From contig BFEA01000203.1 of assembly GCA_003427395.1 (NCBI GenBank), forward strand, positions 2,335,894 through 2,364,919: a stretch of DNA of 29,026 bases. The letters run 5' to 3'. A program made the translations under genes and the position numbers. The notes beneath the pieces were generated by a model that had not been told where the DNA came from, did not search any database, and worked only from the letters and a program-made list of their open reading frames with translations. Positions 21,865 through 29,026 of the stretch are shown here, one piece after another. How positions within the stretch are numbered: the stretch's first letter is position 1; each line of letters opens with the position of its first letter. Origin of the DNA: Chara braunii (lineage: Eukaryota > Streptophyta > Charophyceae > Charales > Characeae).

Positions 21865-24800
21865 CTTAGGGGATCCGGAGAGGGTGCAGGCGCTGCCTAC
21901 CTTTTCTGCAGACAAGCCTTGAAGAAGTGCAAGCTGCGAGTTCAGTGGAAAACCGGCCACCGACGAAGAATCTATCGAGCGAAAAACTTGCGCATGCCAT
22001 GGTGCAGCTTTGCACACACACTGATCTCCAGGTAGGTTGCCAAAGGCAGAAGGATCGGTGGTGGTGTAAGCAGGACCAATTGCCGAAGACGAGGGGTATG
22101 CTCCTAAGTCCCTCCCAAATGGCTTTTCGGGCACAACGAGAGATGCCAGCCCCATTGCCCCGCTTTCCACGGCCGCAATCCCCAGTTGCTCTCGCCCCTG
22201 CTCGCCGCTGCTTTCCATGGTCGAGAGCAACTGGGGATCATTGCAATGTGAGTCATGGCCCCCAGAGATATCGGGCCGAAGGACCAGGGTTCGCACATCC
22301 TGATCGAACCCGCGATGACGAGGCGCCTCGACCGCCCATTGTTGATCGAATGACGTCAACACGTCCCAGGCGGCCGGGCCCGTTAGTCGACAAGCTACGT
22401 CATGCCACGGCTGGAACTTGCCACCGTGCTCGCCGTACAATTCATGACAGCTTGAATCATAATCCTCTTCCGTCAAGTCCAACCCGCCAAGAAAGCAGAC
22501 CAACTGCCGAGTGGCCTTCTTGTTCCTCCCTGCATCCTGTCCCTGCTGCGTGCCTTCTCTCCTTGTCCTCTCCTCCCCACCGTCGTTCGCGAGGGGAGCA
22601 CAGGATGTCCGTTGATCTTCCATGCCGAGATCCTCTCCATCGCCATCAATTTCCTGATCGACCAGAACGTACTTCTGATGATGGGTGAAGGTGGCCCGTG
22701 CTACTTTGGTCCGTATGAAACCCGCGTAGCTCCCCCTCACACGTCTAGCAATCAGCATGCACTGCACTTTCGAGCGCTTGAAAAACGCTCTTGCAGCCTG
22801 ATTACTGCCAAGACTGAACTTACGGTCGACAAGGAACCGCTTGAGGGCACGTGGCGTCAAGCTCCAGATCATCACGCGAACATGCACGCCCTCTTCTGCC
22901 TTTCTTTTCAGCAGTTCTCCCAGCGGTGGGCCATAAGACACCAGTTTTTCTTGGCAATTAACAGGTCTGCCATGTCGTGCACCATGATGGACATGTGTTA
23001 ATCTGGCACCATAGACCTGCTGCTGGTCTCCCTCAGCAGCCATGCCACTCGTTGCCTCTGAAGGTGACCTCTGCGGCCGACGTCCAGCCATGGTTATCGC
23101 CCTGAGGTTGATAGAGAACGCCCACATGTGGATGAAGATGAACTTCTTCGCACCGGCCAGACTTTCGAATAACTCTGTCGAGAGCTTATTCGCTGTAGGG
23201 TAGTAAACACACTGCTGTTGTTGTTGTTGTTGTTGATGTTGCTGATCTTCTCTTCTCCCTCTCTTCCCGACCGTCTGCCTCCCATGGCGGGCTGCTGCAC
23301 GGGGGATGGCCACCGAGTTCCTGCCGCCATCGCCGAGCTCGCCATCCCTCTCTCCACCGTACGAAGACTGGTGCCCGTTCCCCTTCAGGAAAATCCGAGT
23401 TGCCACCGTGCCATCGGACGGTACGCATCCATCTTGATAAGCTTTCAAGGTGCAGTTTTCCCGAACAGGAAAGTACGTATCGGGCACTCCGACTCGATGC
23501 GCTGGAAATGGAACTGCGCTGGAGAATTTGGTCATTCCTACGCCCACTCCTTGTCTTCTTCCACCTCCTCCTTCACCTCCACCACCTTTTATAGCACCGT
23601 CTTTGTCTCCTTCTTCTGCATTCCCTTTTCCTCCTCTTACTACTGCTACTACACCTTCTCGGTCATTATAATGCCCTTCTCCCGTTCTACTATCTTCTCC
23701 TGCTGCTCTCCCTGCTCTTCCTACGCCCAATTTTTGACTTCCAATTGCTAAGTTGTTGTTTACAGGATCTAGAGCAGTGTCAGGCCATTGCCACGTGGAA
23801 CTTGATGCAGCACCCGTGTTGCACCCTCCATGGATCGGACCATTTTCCATTCGCGCTTGATTACTACTAGTATTGCCGACCTGTGCTTCCTCCCGGCGGT
23901 TGGAATCTGCACTGACACTGGGAATACTCTTTGTCCCTGCATTCGGTCCCTCACTCGGCCACGGCTCCGCCGGCTCCGCCGAACTTGTGGTGGCATTCTG
24001 CTCCAGGACCTGCTGTCGTAGCAAAGAGGATCGCTCGAACGCAGGTGTAAATTGCAGCATCAATGCCAATCGCTTGTTCCTCACGTTGCTGCCACTCTCC
24101 TTGGTAAAGCGATCGCTGTCATCGTTCCTGTCAGCCCCAGAGAGGGAGGGCGATCCTGGACAGCGTTCTGTATCAGGTTCTGACTCCACTGGTGCGAAGC
24201 CTGTGGCGACGGGGTCAGTTGCCGCAGGTGATGCCGCTGACGAACTAGGATGGGCGGCAGTCTCACCAGCTGGCGTAGCTGCTCGTTTACCCATCGCCCG
24301 GCGCTTATCATAGTTGTCACCATCTGGCTGAGCAGTACGATTAACATCATAGTCCTGTTGGGACCAAACTTCCCCCCCGTTGCTGTTCGGGACAGCCGTC
24401 CGTCCTTCAGCAGAAACACGACCTGTGTTCCTGGGTGTTTCAGCGGGTGAACAAAGACGATGATAGGCAGGGTTGCCTAGAGTGGTTGACGCGGCAGGGG
24501 AAGAAGCAGTTACTGTAGCAACAGCAGGATGAGGAGGAAAAGGAGGAGGAGGAGGAGGAGAAGGAGGGACAAACGAGTGAGACCGTTGGGATGGCGGAGA
24601 TTCTGAGTGGGACTGACGGGCATGGGAGCTAGCGACGGCCTCGCTCGAGAAAAGAGGAAAAACACCGGCTATGTTTCGCCCCCTCGCCAGCTCTGCTGCG
24701 GGAATCTTCAGCCAGCCCAGTTTTCGTGTACCCAACCAATTTACTTCCTTGAGGACAAAAGTCAAAGAGTCCACATCATGCGCAAGGTCAAGCCTTAAAG

Positions 24801-25257
24801 TCTGGTTCCATGCTACCGACCCTTCAGCCGATTTCTGTATTGCCTGTGTAATGCCCAGGCGCACAGGCCCAGCGTCTATCGTAACATAGCAAGCTTTCGA
24901 TGCTCGCTGTTCTAGAAATGCACCCCCCAGCTGACGGCCGCCTCTCTTCCAGAAATGAGTCCTCCCACTCGTTCCCGTCTGCCTTGTCGCTCCAGATGAG
25001 ATCCTGGACCTGGTACTTGTCGCTCCCGCCGGGATCCTGGCCCTGATACGGTCTTGTGAGGCATTCACGTTGCTTCTTCTTCTTCTCCTCCTGCTGCTGC
25101 TGCTGTTGCTGTTATTGTCACCCGTACTACTGGTGTTGATGACCTCACAACACATCGAACATGGACATAGAGACCAAGCTCCGCATCTTGGGCCTGCCCT
25201 CCCTCCTAGATAAGCCTTGTTTATAATCACCTCCACCCTTCCGTGCAGAAGCACCAT
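17216..25257 (-). CDS. PLD: Plant-type C2 phospholipase D (two exons)
   Basis: PLD hydrolyses phospholipids such as phosphatidylcholine to phosphatidic acid at membranes; the C2 domain normally binds membrane in a Ca2+-dependent way. Exon 1 is 25257-21901 (1,119 codons) and exon 2 is 18496-17216 (426 codons plus TGA), joined in phase 0 to 1,545 residues. Residues 1-203 form the C2 domain (LLHGRVEVIINKA; YVTIDAG near 124) split by a Ser/Arg/Asn-rich insert. Residues about 204-588 are a Pro/Ser/Gly-rich linker. The catalytic part starts at VGVPDTYFPV (589). HKD1 is H860/K862/D867 and HKD2 is H1368/K1370/D1375. LYIEQQY (1142) and the GHLLPYP...PDILTA tail match plant PLDs, which are usually about 800-900 residues. 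An in-frame TGA seven codons upstream supports the ATG. All expected motifs are present, so the enzyme is probably active. Family is certain; the splice junctions are predicted. Confidence 0.95.
18515..18868. other. Non-repetitive part of the PLD intron
   Basis: Sequence next to the splice acceptor with no recognisable feature beyond a degenerate GATGATGG/CATCATGATGAC stretch near 18600. Confidence 0.4.
18870..18918 (+). repeat. CAAT/CAGT 12-bp tandem repeat
   Basis: CAATCAATCAGT units repeated about four times, a small outlier of the larger array at 19359. Confidence 0.9.
18919..19358. other. AT-rich intron stretch
   Basis: A and T runs, a repeated TATAAAATTA/TATAAATAGTATAAAA segment (about 19086-19124) and an (AAT)n run near 19279-19294. 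No gene or RNA recognised. Confidence 0.4.
19359..20130 (+). repeat. Degenerate CAAT/CAGT/CCAT tetranucleotide array
   Basis: About 770 bp built of CAAT with CAGT, CAAC, CAAG and CCAT variants. Phrases such as AAACAATCATGGCAATCA recur near 19420 and 19610, so there is longer-period structure too. The Asn-Gln-Ser frames of 145 and 186 codons are translations of the repeat. The same ATTG/CAAT family appears at 112-133, 229-250 and 15338-15352. Confidence 0.93.
20131..20249. other. Spacer between the CAAT array and the minisatellite
   Basis: Short non-repetitive stretch with nothing recognisable. Confidence 0.4.
20250..21038 (+). repeat. 21-bp GGTCAGATC minisatellite with higher-order structure
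   Basis: Units of about 21 bp near the consensus GGTCAGATCCGAGCCTAGGTT are clearest at about 20940-21005. A five-unit (105-bp) block is duplicated (20340 and 20445), and a larger block of about 266 bp starting CAGATGC at 20578 recurs at 20844. The perfect palindrome GTCAGATCTGAC occurs at 20286, 20340, 20361, 20445, 20466 and 20921. Because 21 is a multiple of three, frames stay open on both strands (GWSDPSL on plus, LTNxxSD on minus); being intronic, I do not call these coding. Confidence 0.93.
21042..21120 (-). repeat. Possible tRNA-derived SINE head
   Basis: On the minus strand TGGCGCAGCAG resembles a tRNA A-box, and AAGGTTGTGGGGTCGGAAGC resembles the B-box arm. Spacing between the two (about 47 nt from T8 to the T-loop) fits a tRNA. 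The acceptor stem does not pair, the B-box is degenerate and I cannot define the 3' end, so this is a weak call. Confidence 0.3.
21121..21705. other. Donor-side part of the PLD intron, nothing recognised
   Basis: Mixed sequence without a recognisable element. A CAAA-flanked GGCAAAC word is repeated (about 21427 and 21604). Confidence 0.35.
21706..21861 (+). repeat. (GA)n microsatellite beside the PLD splice donor
   Basis: About 155 bp of GA with one N at 21789. On the gene strand it is a CT tract starting about 40 nt inside the intron. Confidence 0.97.
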
Positions 25258-25728
25258 ATCTAATATCTGTGGAACTCAATGTAGCCGATTCTCTTCCGAA
25301 CCTCCTGGACCTTTCTTTCGCTCGTGGAAAGTACGTGGTGGTGGAACGCCGCGGCGACGTGGACCCTTTGGTGACCTGGTCGCCGTGTGATGGCGTTCAT
25401 TTCCTTTTCCCGCCAAACACAGAACCCTTCAATCATTCCGACACGTTGAACACCGACCGCCATAAAGATACAATAACGTAACACTAAACACAGCCATGAG
25501 TGAGGACGTAGGTCGTAGGCCACTCACACCAGGATGTATCTGGCAGCAGCTGCGGGCCTGCGGCCACGTGATGTCAGAAGAGTCCTATGTGTGCGTGTCA
25601 GGCTCTCAGCTTATACTACTACACTTCCGAGATTACACGCTCAACGCAGACCGCTTCAACGTCGACTTCAGCACCACGGTTCCCTGCAACAGAAGGTACG
25701 TCAAAGTCGAACATCAAGCCCATTATGA
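25258..25728 (-). other. PLD upstream region / probable 5' leader
   Basis: A frame on the minus strand runs up to a TAG that ends 2 nt before the PLD ATG, but it lacks an ATG at its open end (GTG only) and has no recognisable domain. I treat it as leader or promoter sequence. No TATA box could be placed with confidence. Confidence 0.4.
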
Positions 25729-26044
25729 GCTGACAACGCCGAGATTAATCAGGTCAACGGCACGCTGATGTGAAACAAACGAAAGTTCCTCAAACTTGAA
25801 GTCAAACACGCACATACTACGCTGATAATGCCGAGAATGACTGGTCAACGGCATGCTGACATGAAACAAAAAGATTTCGTCAAAATCAAACAAACACGTA
25901 CTCAGCTGATTAATCTGAGATCGTCCTGTCATTGCCTGTCAATGACACACAATCATGAAACAGCTGAAGTTTGTCAAAGTCAAACAAGCACACACTCAGC
26001 TGATAACACGCTGGTATCAATCAGGTCAACGACAGCCTGATGGG
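25729..26044. repeat. Tandem repeat, 84-94-bp unit, three copies plus a part
   Basis: Units start with GCTGA(C/T)AA or GCTGATTAAT at 25729, 25821, 25905 and 25999. They share GGTCAACGGCA(C/T)GCTGA, ATGAAACA and GTCAAA(G/A)TCAAACA(A/C). The array lies 470-790 bp upstream of the PLD start codon, so it may fall in its promoter. Confidence 0.85.
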
Positions 26045-26369
26045 CTCATTAGTAGAATTGTTACTAGCTAGTACCCTAGTGCCGCTACAAGAAGCCCCTT
26101 AGAGTTGGACAAGGACTCAAAAATACCAAAACCCTTAAATCCCCCCTTAAATCCCTCAACTGTCAAAGGGAAGCACGAGAGCGGTCAAGGTTAACGATCG
26201 GTGTTGACCACTCTCAAAGAGGAGAGGAGCACCAAATGTCTGTCCCTCCATGTTTCACAGGACTTTTAAGTTCTCAGTACTAGTCAGTAGGTCGGTACAG
26301 GAAAGAAATCGAGCTCCGATGGCAGAGCGAGAAGAAGAGATCGAAGGAAAACAAGAAAAAGTAGGGAGC
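26045..26369. other. No supportable gene; flank of the U6 copy
   Basis: Contains a short duplication (AAACCCTTAAATCCCCCCTTAA near 26128-26155). I do not see a TATA box or plant-type upstream sequence element at the positions expected for a functional U6 promoter. Confidence 0.4.
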
Positions 26370-26507
26370 GTCCTTCGGGACATCCGTTAAAATTAGAACG
26401 ATACAGAGAAAGAAGATTAGCATGGCCCCTGCGCAAGGATGACACGCATAAATCGAGAAATGGTCCAAAAAAAAAAGAGAAATGGTCCAAAAAAAAAAAA
26501 AAAAAAA
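26370..26507 (+). pseudogene. U6 snRNA retropseudogene with A-tails
   Basis: Positions 26370-26466 match plant-type U6 nearly end to end: GTCCTTCGGGACATCC, AACGATACAGAGA, GATTAGCATGGCCCCTGCGC, AAGGATGACACGCA and AATCGAGAAATGGTCC. U6 is the catalytic spliceosomal RNA; the ACAGAGA box and AGC triad are present, but four extra bases sit just after ACAGAGA (about 26408-26413). The T-run terminator is missing. Instead there is A10, a second copy of GAGAAATGGTCC (26477-26488) and A19. AAAAAGTAG flanks it at 26356-26364 and 26503-26511, fitting a 9-bp target-site duplication. Known LINE-driven U6 copies look like this. A live U6 gene is unlikely. Confidence 0.9.
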
Positions 26508-26543
26508 GTAGAAGACATTTACGACAGATAAGAAGAAGGAAGA

Positions 26544-26630
26544 GGAAAAGAAACGAACAACGAAAGAGCACCAGGAAAAGAAACGAACAACTAAAGAACA
26601 CCAGGAAAAGAAACGAACAACGCAAGAACG
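26544..26630 (+). repeat. 30-bp tandem repeat, nearly three copies
   Basis: GGAAAAGAAACGAACAAC(G/T)(A)AAG(A)xCACCA starts at 26544, 26574 and 26604. Confidence 0.92.
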
Positions 26631-26964
26631 AAAGAAACGACGTATTGCACCACATGCACAGCAGCACAGGGAATAAGAAGAAGGATAAAGAGAAAGAAAG
26701 GGCCTCGCTCTACTACTCTCCACATGCACAAAAGACAAAAAAAAACGGCAATGTATCTTTCAAGTTCTATCAGTCTCATTTTGCACATTTGGAGAGTAGT
26801 GAAGCGAGGCCCAAAGCCAGGAAAATGAAGGGAGACGCGGCAATTGAACCCCTCCATGCCACCCACCGGCCCAGTGGTGTAACTTCCCACCCAGCTTTGA
26901 AGCCCAACTTGCAAGCTCGTGTGAAATGACCATGTACCTCAGCGAGCCTGAGGCGCAGGGGCCA
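26631..26964. other. No supportable gene
   Basis: Purine-rich at first, then ordinary sequence. TCTACTACTCTCCACATGCA and nearby words give no gene. A GGGGTTCAATTGCC on the minus strand near 26840-26853 looks like a tRNA B-box but lacks a partner A-box. Confidence 0.35.
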
Positions 26965-27112
26965 GACAATTTTTTGGACAAATGGCTATCATTGTGGCGC
27001 CTTTTGGCAGATGAGATGTTGTTTCTGCGATGACGATTGGGGGGCCGAGGCAGGAAACAGTTTTTAGACAAATGCCGATGGCACCGGCAGATGCGATGTT
27101 GTTTCTGCGATG
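26965..27112. repeat. Diverged tandem duplication
   Basis: ACAATTTTTTGGACAAATGG ... GCAGATGAGATGTTGTTTC at 26965-27032 recurs as ACAGTTTTTAGACAAATGCC ... GCAGATGCGATGTTGTTTC at about 27057-27112. Confidence 0.85.
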
Positions 27113-27629
27113 CCCACTGAAGAAGAAGAAGACGAAGAAGAAGAGCTCAGGAGAAGTTATTCAGTTCAACTTGAACGGTCATGGAACATCAAATGCGAGA
27201 ACAAAACAGCTGCAAATAAGCCAGTGAAGAATGTTTTTTAAGTTGGCATTGGGCATTTCAGATGCTGTGTATGGTACCTTGGACAGTTTTTTGTTCTCAG
27301 TCAGATGTATGAAAGAGCATATGACATTCAAGAACAAAAGGTCCATAATCTCACACAGAGGTTGATGTTTACACTAAGTCTTACAGATCAGAGCTGCTCT
27401 ACAATTGGCAATGACATGGCTTAAAGTCTTAAAGACGATGAAAACATCGGCCAAGACGTGAGCTCGGACTGGGAGACATATAACCGTTGACCACCACAGC
27501 ATAGCAGACTCAAGCAGAGAGGATAACACGATGCACTGTTACGCCGGAATGCGATGCTGTGTGCCCTGCCCTGGTGTACTATGGTGTGTTTTCTCACTGT
27601 GTTATCCGATCCGATGCTTTCAAAGGTAG
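27113..27629. other. No supportable gene
   Basis: A GAAGAAGAAGA run near 27120-27146, then ordinary sequence with no recognisable reading frame or RNA. Confidence 0.35.
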
Positions 27630-27985
27630 CAGAGCATAGCAACAGCATAGCCGAAGATAGCATAGCACAAAGCATAGGAGAGCACAAAGCATAGGAGAGA
27701 GGAGTGTTGCATAGCTGCGTAGTCGTTCGATTGCAGAGCGTGACATAGCATAGCATCTCACAGTATCACGCAGCACGTCGATGTACCAAGAACATAGCAT
27801 ACGATGTGTGCCCGACGTAACACAACACAAGATAAAATAAAATGTTCCTGTGTGGTGTGCAGCATGACGTTGCGCTATGCTATGGCATGCTTTGGACTGC
27901 GCTGTGGCATGCTATAGGCTTTGGTGCGACGCTTTTAGGTGTAACAGAGCATAGCACCGCATAGCAGAACACAGCATAGAAGGGC
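27630..27985 (+). repeat. Degenerate CATAGC repeat
   Basis: Repeated GCATAGC, AACATAGCATA, GCTATGC and GCATGCTATAGGC words, including AGCACAAAGCATAGGAGAG twice in tandem (about 27665-27700). Same family as 738-882. Confidence 0.8.
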
Positions 27986-28248
27986 ATAAAAAAGAGGAGA
28001 GGAGAGAAGAGAAATGAGAGGAGCGAGAGGCAAGAAAGAAGAGAGAAAGGAGAAGAGGAGGGAGGAGAAGAGGATAAAAAAGAGGAGAGAAGAGAAATGA
28101 GAGGACCGAGAAGAGAGGAGGAGAGGAGAGAAAACAGTTTACCCCGTTAACCACTGGTGAGGAGAACAAAGAAGGAGAGGTACGAAAGAAGACACAGAGA
28201 AAAGAGAAGAGAAGAGAAGAGAAGAGAAGAGAGGAGAGAAGAGGAGAC
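27986..28248 (+). repeat. Purine-rich GAGA/AGAGG low-complexity tract
   Basis: Almost only A and G. A segment AAAAAAGAGGAGAG...AGAAATGAGAGGA occurs at about 27988 and again at about 28076, followed by (GAAGA)n near 28205-28230. Confidence 0.9.
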
Positions 28249-28427
28249 TCGCTTTCCCGTCTTTGGCAAGGGCCGTGGATGTGGGGACAGTGATGTGAAG
28301 GTTCTCCTACGGTAGTGTCAGCATCATATTATAATGAACTTAAATGAAGAACAAAGGAGCTTTCCTTGTGAGACGGTTGCTGTGACTTGCCGGTCAAGTC
28401 GAGCCGATACCACTTTGATAAAAAAAA
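28249..28427. other. No supportable gene
   Basis: Ordinary sequence up to an A8 run that forms the 5' edge of the retroposed tRNA-like copy. Confidence 0.35.
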
Positions 28428-28523
28428 GGGTTAGTAGGTTACAGCATCTGGTTCTCACCCTGGAGACTACGGGATCGAATCCAGTCCGTCCTATTGAGAA
28501 AAAAAAAAAAGAAAAAAAAAAAA
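28428..28523 (+). mobile_element. tRNA-Glu(CUC)-like retroposon (SINE or tRNA pseudogene)
   Basis: Positions 28431-28485 follow a tRNA-Glu body: TTAGTAGGTTA (A-box, D arm), CATCTGGTTCTCACCCTGG (anticodon arm, loop TTCTCAC, anticodon CTC at 28454-28456, four of five stem pairs) and GGATCGAATCC (B-box, 28472-28482). The 5' acceptor strand is missing and the 3' side (CCGTCCTA) has no partner, so it is not a working tRNA. It ends in A12-G-A12. The A8GGGTT before it and A12GGGGTT after it may be a target-site duplication blurred by A-run length. Confidence 0.75.
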
Positions 28524-29026
28524 GGGGTTGTCATTGAACGAGAAGAGGTCGAGCAAACCGATTCAATGCAGTAATTGACCGGCCGTTCATGGAAATACTT
28601 TGCCTCGACTCTGATTCTGATAATTTTGCAGATTCAACCCAGGGGATAATCTGGAAATTGAGCGCCGGTGCTGGCAGCCTGTAGACAGCGGTGATAGATT
28701 TAGAGCGATTTTTTTCAAACGACGGTGCGCAGACGATATGTCCATGGTTTTTTTTTTTCTTCTTTGAAATAAATAAACGTGAGCAGACGTCGAGCAGGCG
28801 GTGTTCGCCAGGCCGGCTCGAAAAGGAGATAAATCTTTCGGCAATTTTTATTTCCTATTTATAGTACGGCAGCGTCGGTTGGTGTGAACCTATGCCATGC
28901 GTCAGCCTTGAACTTGGGAGCTCAGTCCAGTTTTTTTTTTTCTTCCTTCGATCGACAGTCGTTGATTTAAGGCTTTCCGGAAAATCTAATCATGAAGCAT
29001 GCATTGGATTGGACCGGCACGCGTCG
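28524..29026. other. No supportable gene
   Basis: Ordinary sequence with two short T runs (about 28748-28758 and 28931-28940). No RNA gene or recognisable frame up to the window edge. Confidence 0.35.

Larger units (their letters stand above)
18497..21900 (-). other. PLD intron 1 (3,404 bp)
   Basis: On the minus strand the donor is CAGAAAAG|GTAGGC (exon ends at 21901) and the acceptor is TTATCTTCTTTCCAG|GTTTCC (exon 2 starts at 18496) behind a good pyrimidine tract. Joining is phase 0 and gives GLSAEK-VSVVDSSIQ, the expected PLD sequence just before the LYIEQQY region. Reading past the donor gives a Leu-Ser repeat from the GA/CT tract, which confirms the exon stops here. The intron is almost entirely repetitive. 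Confidence 0.88.

Noticed and set aside
21927-23751. Plus-strand frames of 253, 129 and 177 codons
   Set aside because: They are antisense shadows of the PLD exon, which has strong family evidence on the minus strand.
25260-25523. 87-codon frame ending 2 nt before the PLD start codon, as an upstream ORF
   Set aside because: It has only a GTG at its 5' end and no recognisable domain; it is more likely untranslated leader or promoter.
26370-26466. Functional U6 snRNA gene
   Set aside because: No T-run terminator, no visible upstream promoter element, four extra bases after ACAGAGA, and an A-tail with flanking duplication.

Overview
The window reads as nuclear DNA of a green-lineage eukaryote. 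Three things support this: one spliced protein gene of the plant C2-type phospholipase D (PLD) family, a U6 snRNA copy whose 5' stem and 3' end follow the plant form, and very large amounts of microsatellite and minisatellite DNA with long introns and assembly Ns. A streptophyte alga with a repeat-bloated genome (Chara-like) is my best guess, but that is inference. I see no prokaryotic operon, CRISPR array or bacterial mobile element.

Layout. Positions 1-3,180 hold CA/GT, ATTG, CATAGC and GA repeats and three separate tandem duplications, with no supportable gene. Positions 3,180-7,830 are G-poor on the + strand, AT-rich at first and then C-rich, with a 206-bp tandem repeat at 5.3-5.8 kb. Positions 7,848-9,575 hold a long near-perfect inverted repeat (arms about 570 bp, 20-nt loop) built from repeated modules, plus direct copies of its parts to the left. 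Positions 9.6-15.2 kb are mostly unassigned, with T/C/A homopolymer tracts, a decayed reverse-transcriptase-like fragment (minus strand, 12.5-12.7 kb), a TTAA-bounded MITE-like inverted repeat (13.5-13.7 kb) with a one-arm relative at 10.1 kb, and small repeats. Positions 15.2-17.2 kb hold simple repeats and a diverged duplication.

The one confident gene is on the minus strand from 25,257 to 17,216. It has a 3,357-bp first exon, a 3,404-bp intron and a 1,281-bp last exon, joined in phase 0 to give 1,545 residues. The protein has an N-terminal C2 domain, a roughly 390-residue low-complexity linker, both HxKxxxxD motifs and the plant PLD C-terminus. The intron holds a tetranucleotide (CAAT) array, a 21-bp GGTCAGATC minisatellite with higher-order structure, a weak tRNA-like element and a GA tract.

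Downstream on the + strand (25.7-29.0 kb) are an 84-94-bp tandem repeat, an A-tailed U6 snRNA retrocopy with a candidate 9-bp target-site duplication, a tRNA-Glu(CUC)-like A-tailed retroposon, and CATAGC and purine-rich low-complexity tracts. The two A-tailed RNA copies imply that LINE-type retrotransposition has acted in this genome. I found no convincing new multi-gene system; the points of interest are the PLD architecture, the hairpin locus, the retrocopies and the minisatellite.
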